A DNA stretch of 40,453 nt from Pseudomonadota bacterium (GTDB lineage Bacteria; Myxococcota; Myxococcia; Myxococcales; Anaeromyxobacteraceae): assembly GCA_023428085.1 (NCBI GenBank), contig JAEYZK010000197.1, positions 1-40,453 of the forward strand. The letters run 5' to 3'. Positions 1-7,796 of the stretch are shown here, piece by piece (positions within the stretch are counted from its first letter, which is position 1; the number at the start of each line of letters is the position of its first letter). Under the pieces are notes generated by a model. That model worked only from the letters and a program-made list of their open reading frames with translations, did not search any database and was not told the origin of the DNA. The translations under genes and the position numbers were made by a program.

Positions 1-287
1 GTGCCCAGCCGGGCGCGACGCCTCGCGCCGGCGGGAGCTCTCGGCCGGGCGCGGAGCAGCGCCCGGAGCGGGACGTGCCGCGGACCGCTCCGCCGCCCGC
101 ACGCGAACGCGGAGTGCGCCACGGCGACGGCGACGAGCAGCGGCCTCGCGCACCCGTCCGTGGCAGCGAGCGGGAGGGCCAGGAACCCCGGCGGCGCGGG
201 CGGGATTGATCCGGATCCGGCAGGCCGCGCCGGGCCGCATTTCCCTCCTTGCGGCGGTTCCACTCCGGGCGTTAGCGTGCGGGCCGC
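1..287. other. Window-edge stretch without a supported gene
   Basis: No coding region can be defended here. A plus-strand frame opens at base 1 but has an Arg/Pro/Ser composition typical of GC-driven shadow frames. On the minus strand one frame leading out of the window gives a hydrophobic run (around FLALPLAATD) with no start codon near it, so a truncated membrane-protein gene running off the left edge is possible but unproven. The last 40 bases presumably carry the translation signals of the Fe-S oxidoreductase gene that follows. Confidence 0.4.
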
Positions 288-2321
288 ATGGCTCCGGCGC
301 TGACCCTCGCGATGCTCGCGGCCGCGGCCGCGTTCTTCTCCTTCACGATGTACCGGCGGATGGCGCCGCTCCTCGCGCTCCGGCGCGAGGAGCGGACCGA
401 CCGCGTGCGGGAGCGGCTCTCCGTCCTCCTCCGCTACGGCCTCGGCCAGAAGCGGCTCGTCGACCCCGAGGAGCGCGGGCCGGGCCTCCTGCACGTCGTG
501 CTCTTCTTCGCCTTCCTCGTGCTGGCGCTCCGGACCGTGACGCTCTTCGGCGTCGGCTTCGACCCCGGCTTCCACCTCCCGCTCCTCGCGCCCGAAGGGG
601 CGCTCGGCCGCGCGTACGCGTTCGTGAAGGACGTGGTCGTGGTCGGCGCGCTGGCCGCGGCGCTCGGCTTCATCGCCTGGCGCGTCCTCCGCAAGCCCGC
701 GCGCGTCACGCGCTCCGCCGAGGCGCTCGTCATCCTGGTCCTCATCGCGGGCCTGATGGTGACCGAGCTGCTCCACGACGGCGGCCTGCGGGTGGCCGCG
801 GGCGGGCCGCTCGCGTTCGCGCCCCTCGAGCCCGCGGCGTCGGCCACCGCCCTCGGCCTCGCGGCGATGGGCGTCGGCCCGGGCACGGCGCACACGCTCG
901 CCGTCGTCTCCCTCTTCCTCCACCTCGCGATCATCCTCGTCTTCGGGAACCTCCTCCCCTACGGCAAGCACTTCCACGTCATCACCGCCCTGCCCAACGT
1001 CTTCTTCGCCCGGCTCCCGCCGGCGTCGGCGCTCGCGCCGCTCGACCTCGAGAAGGACGACGCGCGGTTCGGCACGGCGACGGTGAAGGACCTCTCGTGG
1101 AAGGAGGCCTGGGACGTCTACAGCTGCACGCTCTGCGGCCGGTGCCTCACCCACTGCCCCACCCACGTCACCGGCAAGCCGCTCGCGCACAAGGAGGTGA
1201 ACCGGGCGATCCGGCACCACCTCGACGAGCAGACGCCGGCGCTCATCGCCCTCGCGCGGGCGAAGGACCCGGCCGCGAAGGAGGCCGCCGCGGCGAGGCT
1301 CCCGGCGATCACCACGGTGGTCGCGCCGGAGACCGCCTGGGCGTGCACGACGTGCGGCTGGTGCGAGACCGCCTGCCCGGTCCTCATCGAGAACATCCCG
1401 CGCCTCATCGACATGCGCCGCCAGCAGGTGATGGTGGACGCGGTCTTCCCCGACGAGGCGGTCCGCGTCTTCAACGGCATCGAGCGGCAGGGGAACCCGT
1501 GGGGCCTCGGCGCCTCGAAGCGGACGGAGTGGTGCGCGGACCTCGACCTCCCGCGCGCGTCCCCCGGGGCGGCGTACGAGTGGCTCTTCTTCGTCGGCTG
1601 CGCCGGCGCCTTCGACGAACGCCAGAAGAAGGTCTCCCGGGCGATCGTGCAGCTCCTCCGGCACGCCGGCGTCTCGTTCGCGATCCTGGGCGAGGAGGAG
1701 ACCTGCACGGGCGACGCGGCGCGCCGCCTCGGGAACGAGTTCCTCTTCCAGGCGCAGGCGCGGGCCCTCGTCGCGCTGTTCGAGGCGCGCGGGGTGAAGA
1801 AGATCCTCGTGCAGTGCCCGCACTGCCTCAACACGCTCAAGAACGAGCTCCCGCAGTTCGGCGGCCGGTACGAGGTCGTCCACCACGCCGAGCTCCTCGC
1901 CCGCCTCGCGGCCGAGGGGAGGCTCCGCCTGGCGCCGGCCGGCGGCGACGCCGCCCAGGTCGCGTTCCACGATCCGTGCTACCTCGCGCGCTGGAACGGG
2001 ATCACCGAGGCGCCCCGGGAGGCGCTCCGCGCCGCGGGCGCCGCGCCCCGGGAGCTGCCGCGCAACCGCCGGGAGGGGTTCTGCTGCGGCGCCGGCGGCG
2101 GCCGGATGTGGCTCGAGGAGAAGCTCGGGACGCGCATCAACCAGCACCGCGTCCAGGAGGCGGCCGAGACCCTCGGCGCCGCGGGCGGCGTCGTCGCCAC
2201 CGCGTGCCCGTTCTGCCTCACGATGCTCAAGGACGGCGTGAACGAGCTCGGCCACGAGGAGAGGCTCGAGGTGATGGACGTCGCCGAGCTCGTGGCGCTG
2301 CGGCTGCCGCAGGGCAAGTAG
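288..2321 (+). CDS. Membrane-bound Fe-S oxidoreductase, EtfAB:menaquinone oxidoreductase (EMO)-like
   Basis: This 677-residue protein probably passes electrons between a soluble donor and the quinone pool at the inner membrane. The N-terminal 240 residues hold several hydrophobic helices with histidines suited to b-type heme (GLLHVVLFF, LFLHLAIIL, PYGKHFHV), as in nitrate-reductase-gamma-like domains. Two 4Fe-4S motifs follow: CTLCGRCLTHCP near residue 280 and CTTCGWCETACP near 351. The C-terminal half has two cysteine-rich CCG-type modules (GCAGAF ... ETCTGD ... CPHC, then HDPCYL ... FCCGAGGG ... CPFC). That order matches the family that includes the ETF:menaquinone oxidoreductase of Geobacter and Syntrophus; the domains are seen, the partner is inferred. 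No etfAB or acyl-CoA dehydrogenase gene lies beside it here, though one may lie beyond the left edge. A heterodisulfide-reductase-like role with another donor is the alternative. Confidence 0.8.
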   Translation: MAPALTLAMLAAAAAFFSFTMYRRMAPLLALRREERTDRVRERLSVLLRYGLGQKRLVDPEERGPGLLHVVLFFAFLVLALRTVTLFGVGFDPGFHLPLLAPEGALGRAYAFVKDVVVVGALAAALGFIAWRVLRKPARVTRSAEALVILVLIAGLMVTELLHDGGLRVAAGGPLAFAPLEPAASATALGLAAMGVGPGTAHTLAVVSLFLHLAIILVFGNLLPYGKHFHVITALPNVFFARLPPASALAPLDLEKDDARFGTATVKDLSWKEAWDVYSCTLCGRCLTHCPTHVTGKPLAHKEVNRAIRHHLDEQTPALIALARAKDPAAKEAAAARLPAITTVVAPETAWACTTCGWCETACPVLIENIPRLIDMRRQQVMVDAVFPDEAVRVFNGIERQGNPWGLGASKRTEWCADLDLPRASPGAAYEWLFFVGCAGAFDERQKKVSRAIVQLLRHAGVSFAILGEEETCTGDAARRLGNEFLFQAQARALVALFEARGVKKILVQCPHCLNTLKNELPQFGGRYEVVHHAELLARLAAEGRLRLAPAGGDAAQVAFHDPCYLARWNGITEAPREALRAAGAAPRELPRNRREGFCCGAGGGRMWLEEKLGTRINQHRVQEAAETLGAAGGVVATACPFCLTMLKDGVNELGHEERLEVMDVAELVALRLPQGK

Positions 2322-2616
2322 CGGGGGCCCGTCGATCCCCGTACGCCTCGCCTTGTGGCGCGTTGCCGTGGGGCGGCCGTCCGGGCCGCCTTGTGGGCGT
2401 TGCTTGTGGCGGCTCGCCTGCGGTTCGTTCGAGCGACGGTGGCAAACGCCATCATGGAGATCGAGGGCGTGTCCGAGGTCCAGTCGGTGTTGTCGCGCTT
2501 TCCGCGGTCGCCCGCCCACGGAACCGCCCCTCGAATCCGATGAACCACTCTTGGTGAGGCCGAAGCTGCCGCTCGAAACTGGGGGCTGGCGGGTGAACCA
2601 CCCCCGCGAGCAGCGG
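2322..2616. other. Gap between convergent genes, possibly decayed coding sequence
   Basis: This 295-base stretch separates two convergent genes. A 62-codon plus-strand frame (2355-2543) is open but resembles no family I recognise. The section 2350-2600 is less uniformly GC-rich in its wobble positions than the flanking genes, with words such as CTTGTGG and GTTCGTTCG, and looks more like a remnant than a regulatory gap. I see no clear terminator hairpin with a T-run. Confidence 0.3.
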
Positions 2617-3408
2617 TCACCGCGCCGCTCGCGCCGCCTCCGCGAGCGCCGCCGCGCACCGGTCGAGCCGCAGGACCACCTCGGCGCGGAGCGCATCCTC
2701 GTCGTTCCCCGACGCGGCGTCCGCCCCGAGCGCGGCGAGGATCCGGTCCGCGGGGTCCTCCGAGGCGTCCTCGGCGCCGGCCTCCTCGGGCGGCGCGCGC
2801 GGCTCCACGCGGAACGCGCCGAAGATCCCCTCCGAACCGGGCTCGAGCTCCTCCTTGAGCGCGAACAGCGCCCGGAGGCCCGCGGCGAACGGCGGGTGGC
2901 GGAGGTCCGCCGGCGCGGGGCGGCGCCCCGTCCGCGCGGCGAGGGCGCCGAGCACCGCCTGCACGAAGGGCGCGTCGGTGGCGACGAGCCCGTACAGGTG
3001 GAAGCCGCCGGCCGCCCCGGCGACGAGCGCGACGTCCTCCTCCCGCAGGCCCGCGTGGCTCGGGCACAGGAACGTGTCGCAGGTGAGGACGTCGTAGACG
3101 CCGCAGGCGCGGAGATCGGCGCCTCCGGTGACCTCCGGGTGACCGAGGCAGCCGACGCGCTCCTCGGCGGCGTCGAGGAACCCGAGCAGCGGGCAGATCC
3201 GGATGGACGGGAAGACCGGCGCGGGCAGCTCCCGCGACCGGGCGGCCGCGGCCGCGTGGAAGGCCTCCGGCGTCCGCGGCGTCTGCGCGAGGAGGGCGGT
3301 CGAGCGGCGGAGGCCGTCGCGGATCGCCGCGCGCGAGAGGTCCGAGCGGTTGTAGAGCCCGCAGCAGGCGCCGCAGCTCGCGCCCTCGCGCTGGCAGAGG
3401 CTCGCCAC
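2617..3408 (-). CDS. Cysteine-cluster protein, YkgJ-like metal-binding
   Basis: A 263-residue cytoplasmic protein. Its N-terminus carries CQREGASCGACCGLYN (Cys 5, 12, 15, 16). The CxxCC pattern is the hallmark of the YkgJ family, small proteins thought to chelate Zn or an Fe-S cluster. Further cysteines (ICPLLGF, GCLGHP, ACGVYDVLTCDTFLCP) in the first half could complete the site. The C-terminal half is Ala/Glu-rich and helical without a recognised domain. It lies 12 bases downstream of the archaemetzincin-like gene on the same strand, so the two are probably co-transcribed. The function is unknown, and the YkgJ assignment rests on the Cys spacing alone. Confidence 0.65.
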   Translation of the reverse strand: MASLCQREGASCGACCGLYNRSDLSRAAIRDGLRRSTALLAQTPRTPEAFHAAAAARSRELPAPVFPSIRICPLLGFLDAAEERVGCLGHPEVTGGADLRACGVYDVLTCDTFLCPSHAGLREEDVALVAGAAGGFHLYGLVATDAPFVQAVLGALAARTGRRPAPADLRHPPFAAGLRALFALKEELEPGSEGIFGAFRVEPRAPPEEAGAEDASEDPADRILAALGADAASGNDEDALRAEVVLRLDRCAAALAEAARAAR

Positions 3409-3420
3409 GGGTCCCGCCCC

Positions 3421-3963
3421 TCAGCGGCGGCCCAGCACCGACCGGCACCCCGCGCAGAGGCTCGGCGGCCTCCGATCGGCGTCCGTCGGCTCGTTCGACG
3501 CGTGCATGGCGCAGCGCGCGTCCGTGCAGGCCGCGAGGCCGAGCACGTGCCCGAGCGCGTGCACCGCCTGCACCTGCGCCCGCCGCCGGAGCGCGGCCGG
3601 CTCCGCGCCCAGGCGCCCGAGCCCGACGACGGCGGCGCCGAGATCCCGGTCCGCGTCGAACAGCACGTAGTCGCCGTCGTCCGGCAGGAAGAGGTCCCCG
3701 TCCACGAGGCCGAGGACGGGCGCGCCCGACGGCGGCCGGAGCCCGGCGAGCCGGCGCAGCACGGCGGGCGCGTGGAACTGCCGGCGCCCGGCGTTCCAGG
3801 CGTAGGTCGGCCGATCGAGCGGCGGGCCGTGCTTCCAGGCGAGCCCCAGCGCGGGGGCGAGCGCGGTCGCGACGTCCGCCAGCAGCCGCGGGGGCAGGTC
3901 CCCGAGGGCCACCACGACGGCGGCCGGCGCGGGCCGCGCGGCGGTGCCCGGGTCCTCGTTCAC
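3421..3963 (-). CDS. Archaemetzincin-like protein lacking the catalytic Glu
   Basis: A protein of about 180 residues with the full archaemetzincin metal-site layout: His135-x-x-x-His139-x-x-Gly142-x-x-x-Cys146, then C-x4-C-x-M and a CAGC (CxxC) pair near the C-terminus, read as HALGHVLGLAAC...CAM...CAGC. In active members of the family the residue after the first His is Glu, the general base; here the codon at 3556-3558 is GCG (Ala). Zinc binding may persist but peptidase activity is unlikely. I chose GTG at 3963 as start because longer readings on this strand run into the tRNA-Gln gene; its first bases are 14 nt from the tRNA 3' end, so read-through from the tRNA promoter is plausible. The Cys-cluster gene follows after 12 bases. 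What the protein binds is unknown. Confidence 0.75.
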   Translation of the reverse strand: MNEDPGTAARPAPAAVVVALGDLPPRLLADVATALAPALGLAWKHGPPLDRPTYAWNAGRRQFHAPAVLRRLAGLRPPSGAPVLGLVDGDLFLPDDGDYVLFDADRDLGAAVVGLGRLGAEPAALRRRAQVQAVHALGHVLGLAACTDARCAMHASNEPTDADRRPPSLCAGCRSVLGRR

Positions 3964-3977
3964 TGCGCGTGATGAGG

Positions 3978-4051
3978 TGGCTGAGGCGGAAGGATTCGAA
4001 CCTTCATGAGCGGATCCAAAGTCCGCGGTCCTGCCATTAGACGACGCCTCA
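3978..4051 (-). tRNA. tRNA-Gln (anticodon TTG)
   Basis: The minus strand folds as a complete tRNA of 74 nt including an encoded CCA. The acceptor TGAGGCG pairs with CGCCTCA. The anticodon stem GCGGA/TCCGC closes the loop CTTTGGA, giving anticodon TTG (reads CAA and CAG by wobble). The T-arm GAAGG-TTCGAAT-CCTTC is intact, and U1-A72 with a G discriminator is the usual tRNA-Gln identity set. It sits immediately upstream of the archaemetzincin-like gene on the same strand. Confidence 0.95.
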
Positions 4052-4150
4052 GTAGGTCTCGAACTCACGGCCGGCGCCCCTCGTCACGGCGTGCGCTCCC
4101 CTGCGCCCTCGCGAGAGCGGGCCCCTCCGCCCGCGGTCTCCGTGAATCCA

Positions 4151-5146
4151 CTACCAGCGTAGCAGGGCGCTCGCCCAAGTAAAGCCGGCCCCGAACGCGC
4201 ACAGCCCCACGAGGTCCCCACGCTGCACGCCGCGGGCCTGCACGGCCTCGGCCAGGCAGAGGGGGATCGAGGCGGCGGTGGTGTTCCCGTACTTCTGGAT
4301 GTTGTTGAACACCTGGTCGTCGCGCAGCTCCAGGGACCGCTGCACCATCTCCGAGATGCGCAGGTTCGCCTGGTGTGGGATGACCACCTTGAGGTCCCGC
4401 GGCGAGAGCCCGTTCCTGTCGAGCGCCTCGCGCAGCACCTCCGGCATCCGCACGATCGCGTTCTTGAAGACCTTCTGGCCTTCCATGTGCGGGAAGACGT
4501 CCTCGGAGTCGCCGATGTCCTTGGGGATGCGCGGGTGGTAGACGCTGCCCGGCTTGTCGGTCCACAGGTCCTTCGCGAACCGCCCGTCCGCGTGCAGGTG
4601 GCAGGAGAGGACGCCGCGGTCCGGGTCGTCGGTCGCCTCGAGCAGCGCCGCCCCGGCGCCGTCGCCGAAGATCACCGCCACGTCGCGCCCGCGCGTCGAG
4701 ACGTCGAGGCCGGTCGAGTGGACCTCGGACCCGACGAGCAGCACCTTGCGGAACATCCCGGTCCGGATCCACGCGTCGGCGACCGAGAGGCCGTAGATGA
4801 AGCCGGTGCACTGGTTGCGGATGTCGATCGCGGGAACGCCGGGGAGGCCGAGCTTCGCGTTGAGGAAGCAGCCGTCGCCGGGGAACATGTGATCGGTCGA
4901 GAGCGTCGCGTACACGATCGCCTCGATGTCGGTCGCCTTCCACCCGGCCGCGTCGAGCGCGCGCTTCGTCGCCTCGAGCGCCAGGTCGCTGTTGCCCTGG
5001 CCCGGCGCCACCCAGCGCCGCTCCTTGATGCCGGTCCGCTGGGTGATCCACTCGTCCGAGGTCTCCATGTACCGCGTGAGCTCCTCGTTGGTGACGACGC
5101 GGTCCGGGGTGCAGGTGCCGAGGGCGGCGACCGCCGTGCGGGGCAT
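4151..5146 (-). CDS. fabH: Beta-ketoacyl-ACP synthase III
   Basis: FabH condenses an acyl-CoA primer with malonyl-ACP to start fatty acid synthesis in the cytoplasm. At 331 residues it has normal length. The thiolase-fold triad is complete: Cys113 in IRNQCTGFIYG, His258 in VIPHQANLRI and Asn288 in YGNTTAASIP. The SDEWITQRTGI segment near residue 30 and the FGAGFTWAS C-terminus are also typical. In myxobacteria FabH can use branched primers for iso-fatty acids, but the sequence does not show which primer is used. It starts about 70 bases after the gyrB stop on the same strand and is not joined to other fab genes, so it may be one of several KASIII copies. Confidence 0.93.
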   Translation of the reverse strand: MPRTAVAALGTCTPDRVVTNEELTRYMETSDEWITQRTGIKERRWVAPGQGNSDLALEATKRALDAAGWKATDIEAIVYATLSTDHMFPGDGCFLNAKLGLPGVPAIDIRNQCTGFIYGLSVADAWIRTGMFRKVLLVGSEVHSTGLDVSTRGRDVAVIFGDGAGAALLEATDDPDRGVLSCHLHADGRFAKDLWTDKPGSVYHPRIPKDIGDSEDVFPHMEGQKVFKNAIVRMPEVLREALDRNGLSPRDLKVVIPHQANLRISEMVQRSLELRDDQVFNNIQKYGNTTAASIPLCLAEAVQARGVQRGDLVGLCAFGAGFTWASALLRW

Positions 5147-5219
5147 GTGGGCTCCTCGTGGAGTGCTGTGGGGTTCGTGTGGTCTTCGCCGCCCGCGCGG
5201 CCCGTCCCGTCCCCGCCGC

Positions 5220-7769
5220 CTAGATGTCCAGGTTCTGCACGTCCAGCGCGTGCCGCTCGATGAACTCGCGCCGCGGGTCCACCGCGTCGCCCATCAGGAT
5301 GGAGAAGATCTCGTCCGCCTCGACGGCGTCGTCCACCCGCACCTGCAGCATCGTGCGGTTCGCGGGGTTCATCGTCGTCTCCCAGAGCTGCTCGGGGTTC
5401 ATCTCGCCGAGCCCCTTGTAGCGCTGGATGGTCTGGCCCTGGGTCGCGGACTGCTTGATCGCGTCCACCATGCTGAAGACGTCGGGCACCTCCCGCTCGC
5501 CGTCCCCGGCCTCGAGCTTGTACGGGCCCGGGCCGAGCTCGGCGAGGGCGCCGTGGAGCGACGACAGCTCCCCCCACTCCGCGCCGGAGAGGTAGTTGAA
5601 GTCGAGCCGCGTCTCGCGCGGCGCGCCGGACACGATCGTCTGGTAGACGAGCGCGTCGCAGGCGTGCTCCTCGTCGCGCTCGATCTTCGCGTGGCGCACG
5701 ACCAGCTCCGGGTGCGCCTTCTGCGCCCGCTCGAAGATCTTCTGCACCTGCTCCTTCACCTGCTCGTGGTCGCGCAGGAGCGTGAGGTCGAGGTCCCCGA
5801 GCCGCACCGCCGCGTCCACGATCCGGCTGTCCCGGCGGCGATCGACGCGCGCGAGCATCGCGCGGTACCGGATCGCCTTGCGCGCGAGGCTCGTCAGCTC
5901 CTCGCCCTCGACCGCGGTCTCGCCGGCGGTGAGGCGGGCCTTCTCGGTCCCGAGGCCGAGGAGGTACTCGTCCATCGTCTCCTGGTCCTTGATGTACCGC
6001 TCCTTCTTCCCCTTCGAGACGCGGTAGAGCGGCGGCTGGGCGATGTAGAGGTAGCCCTTCTCGATCACCTGCGGCATCTGCCGAAAGAAGAAGGTGAGGA
6101 GCAGCGTCCGGATGTGGCTGCCGTCCACGTCCGCGTCGGTCATCACGATGACCCGGTGGTACCGGATCTTGTCGACGTCGTACTCCTCGGGGCCGATGCC
6201 GGTGCCGAGCGCGGTGATGAGCGTGGCGATGATCTCGGACGACAGCATCTTGTCGAACCGCGCCTTCTCCACGTTCAGGATCTTGCCGCGGAGCGGGAGG
6301 ATCGCCTGGACGCGGCGGTCGCGCCCCTGCTTCGCCGAGCCGCCGGCGGAGTCGCCCTCGACGATGTAGAGCTCGCTCTCGGCGGGATCCCGCGACTGGC
6401 AGTCGGCGAGCTTCCCCGGGAGCGACGCGCCGTCGAGCGCGCCCTTGCGGCGGACCGTCTCGCGCGCCTTGCGCGCCGCGATCCGCGCCCGGGCGGCCTC
6501 GGCGACCTTGCCGCACACGCGCTTCGCGACGTTCGGGTTCTCCTCGAGGTACGCGGTCAGCTTCTCGTTGAGCATGGTCTCGACCATGCTCTTCGCCTCG
6601 GTGTTCGAGAGCTTCGTCTTCGTCTGCCCCTCGAAGCTCGCGCCGGGGAGGCGGATCGAGATCACCGCCGCGAGCCCCTCCCGCATGTCGTCGCCGGAGG
6701 GCACGTCGTCCTTGAGGTCCTTGAAGAGGTTGTTCTTCTGCCCGTACGCGTTGATCGTGCGGGTGAGGGCGGTCTTGAAGCCGATGAGGTGCGTGCCGCC
6801 CTCGTGGTTGTGGATGTTGTTCGCGAACGCGAAGACCTTCTCGTCGTAGGCGTCGTTCCACTGCAGGGCGATCTCGACGAGGGCCGTCCCGCGCTCGGTC
6901 TCGACCTCCTGGCGGAGCGCGATCGGCGGCTGGAACAGCACCTCGCGGCTCTTGTTGAGGAAGGCCACGAACTCGCGGATGCCGTCCTTGAACAGGAACT
7001 CGTGCTTCTTCCCGCTCCGCTCGTCCTCGATGGTGATCGTGAGGCCGGCGTTCAGGAAGGCGAGCTCGCGCAGGCGGCCCGAGAGCGTCTCGAAGGAGTA
7101 CTCGGTCACCTCGAAGATGGTGGGATCGGGCTTGAACGTGACCTTCGTCCCGCGCCGCTGCGTCTCGCCGATCGGCGTCACCTTGCCCGCCGGGTTCCCG
7201 CGCTCGTACCGCTGCGCCCAGACCTTCCCCTCGCGGTACACCTCGACCTTGAGCCACTCGGACAGCGCGTTCACGCAGGTCACGCCGACGCCGTGCAGGC
7301 CGCCCGAGACCTTGTACGCGTTCGACTCGAACTTCCCGCCGGCGTGGAGCTTCGTCATCACGACGTCGAGCGTGTCCATGCCCTTCACCGTTGGGTGAGG
7401 GCCGACCGGGATGCCCGAGCCGTTGTCGACGATGGTGATCGAGTTGTCGGCGTGGATGGCGACGTTGATCTCGTTGGCGCGCCCCGCCATCGCCTCGTCC
7501 ACGGAGTTGTCCACGACCTCGTAGACGAGGTGGTGCAGGCCGCGCTCCCCGACGTCGCCGATGTACATGTGCGGCCGCTTGCGGACCGCCTCCAGCCCCT
7601 CGAGCACCTTGATGGCATCGGTGCCGTACTGCTCGTCTCCATCCGAGACGGCGCGCTGGCTTCTCTCCGCGGTTTCCAGGGGTGCCTCGCTCAGGGTTTC
7701 TCTTAGGGGAATTCGTGGGTTACGGGTCGATTGGGTATAGCAGGCCGACGGCCCTTGGGCAACGCCCAT
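5220..7769 (-). CDS. gyrB: DNA gyrase subunit B
   Basis: ATPase subunit of gyrase, which introduces negative supercoils. The GHKL ATPase motifs are seen (EVVDNSVDEA, DNGSGIPVGPHP, GGLHGVG), then the transducer, the TOPRIM motifs EGDSAGGSAKQGR and DADVDGSHIRTL, and the C-terminal YKGLGEMNPEQLWETTMNP. The Leu-Tyr-Ile-Val-Glu-Gly-Asp order is normal for GyrB. The coordinates use ATG at 7769, the only conventional start, 27 bases after recF. However, residues 1-25 do not look like GyrB, and a good promoter lies over them (7734-7762). The natural start may be CTG at 7692-7694 (LSEAPLETAE), which has AAGAGA just upstream. The gene is last in the dnaA-dnaN-recF-gyrB series. Confidence 0.95.
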   Translation of the reverse strand: MGVAQGPSACYTQSTRNPRIPLRETLSEAPLETAERSQRAVSDGDEQYGTDAIKVLEGLEAVRKRPHMYIGDVGERGLHHLVYEVVDNSVDEAMAGRANEINVAIHADNSITIVDNGSGIPVGPHPTVKGMDTLDVVMTKLHAGGKFESNAYKVSGGLHGVGVTCVNALSEWLKVEVYREGKVWAQRYERGNPAGKVTPIGETQRRGTKVTFKPDPTIFEVTEYSFETLSGRLRELAFLNAGLTITIEDERSGKKHEFLFKDGIREFVAFLNKSREVLFQPPIALRQEVETERGTALVEIALQWNDAYDEKVFAFANNIHNHEGGTHLIGFKTALTRTINAYGQKNNLFKDLKDDVPSGDDMREGLAAVISIRLPGASFEGQTKTKLSNTEAKSMVETMLNEKLTAYLEENPNVAKRVCGKVAEAARARIAARKARETVRRKGALDGASLPGKLADCQSRDPAESELYIVEGDSAGGSAKQGRDRRVQAILPLRGKILNVEKARFDKMLSSEIIATLITALGTGIGPEEYDVDKIRYHRVIVMTDADVDGSHIRTLLLTFFFRQMPQVIEKGYLYIAQPPLYRVSKGKKERYIKDQETMDEYLLGLGTEKARLTAGETAVEGEELTSLARKAIRYRAMLARVDRRRDSRIVDAAVRLGDLDLTLLRDHEQVKEQVQKIFERAQKAHPELVVRHAKIERDEEHACDALVYQTIVSGAPRETRLDFNYLSGAEWGELSSLHGALAELGPGPYKLEAGDGEREVPDVFSMVDAIKQSATQGQTIQRYKGLGEMNPEQLWETTMNPANRTMLQVRVDDAVEADEIFSILMGDAVDPRREFIERHALDVQNLDI
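7734..7762 (-). promoter_or_regulatory. Candidate gyrB promoter
   Basis: On the minus strand TTGCCC (7757-7762) and TATACC (7734-7739) are separated by exactly 17 bases, a good housekeeping-sigma arrangement. Transcription would begin near 7727, downstream of the ATG at 7769. That supports a shorter GyrB beginning at a non-ATG codon and gyrB expression independent of recF. It is read by eye and untested. Confidence 0.5.
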
Positions 7770-7796
7770 GACCGGGTTGGAACCCCTCGAAACGGC

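Noticed and set aside
206..2557. Plus-strand frame overlapping the Fe-S oxidoreductase
   Set aside because: Arg/Pro/Gly-rich, whereas the other plus frame carries complete Fe-S and CCG motifs.
3964..4068. N-terminal extension of the archaemetzincin-like protein
   Set aside because: The extension is the translated tRNA-Gln sequence, so a start downstream of the tRNA was chosen.
4926..7706. Long plus-strand open frame opposite gyrB
   Set aside because: Antisense shadow of gyrB; no known domain and no ribosome site.
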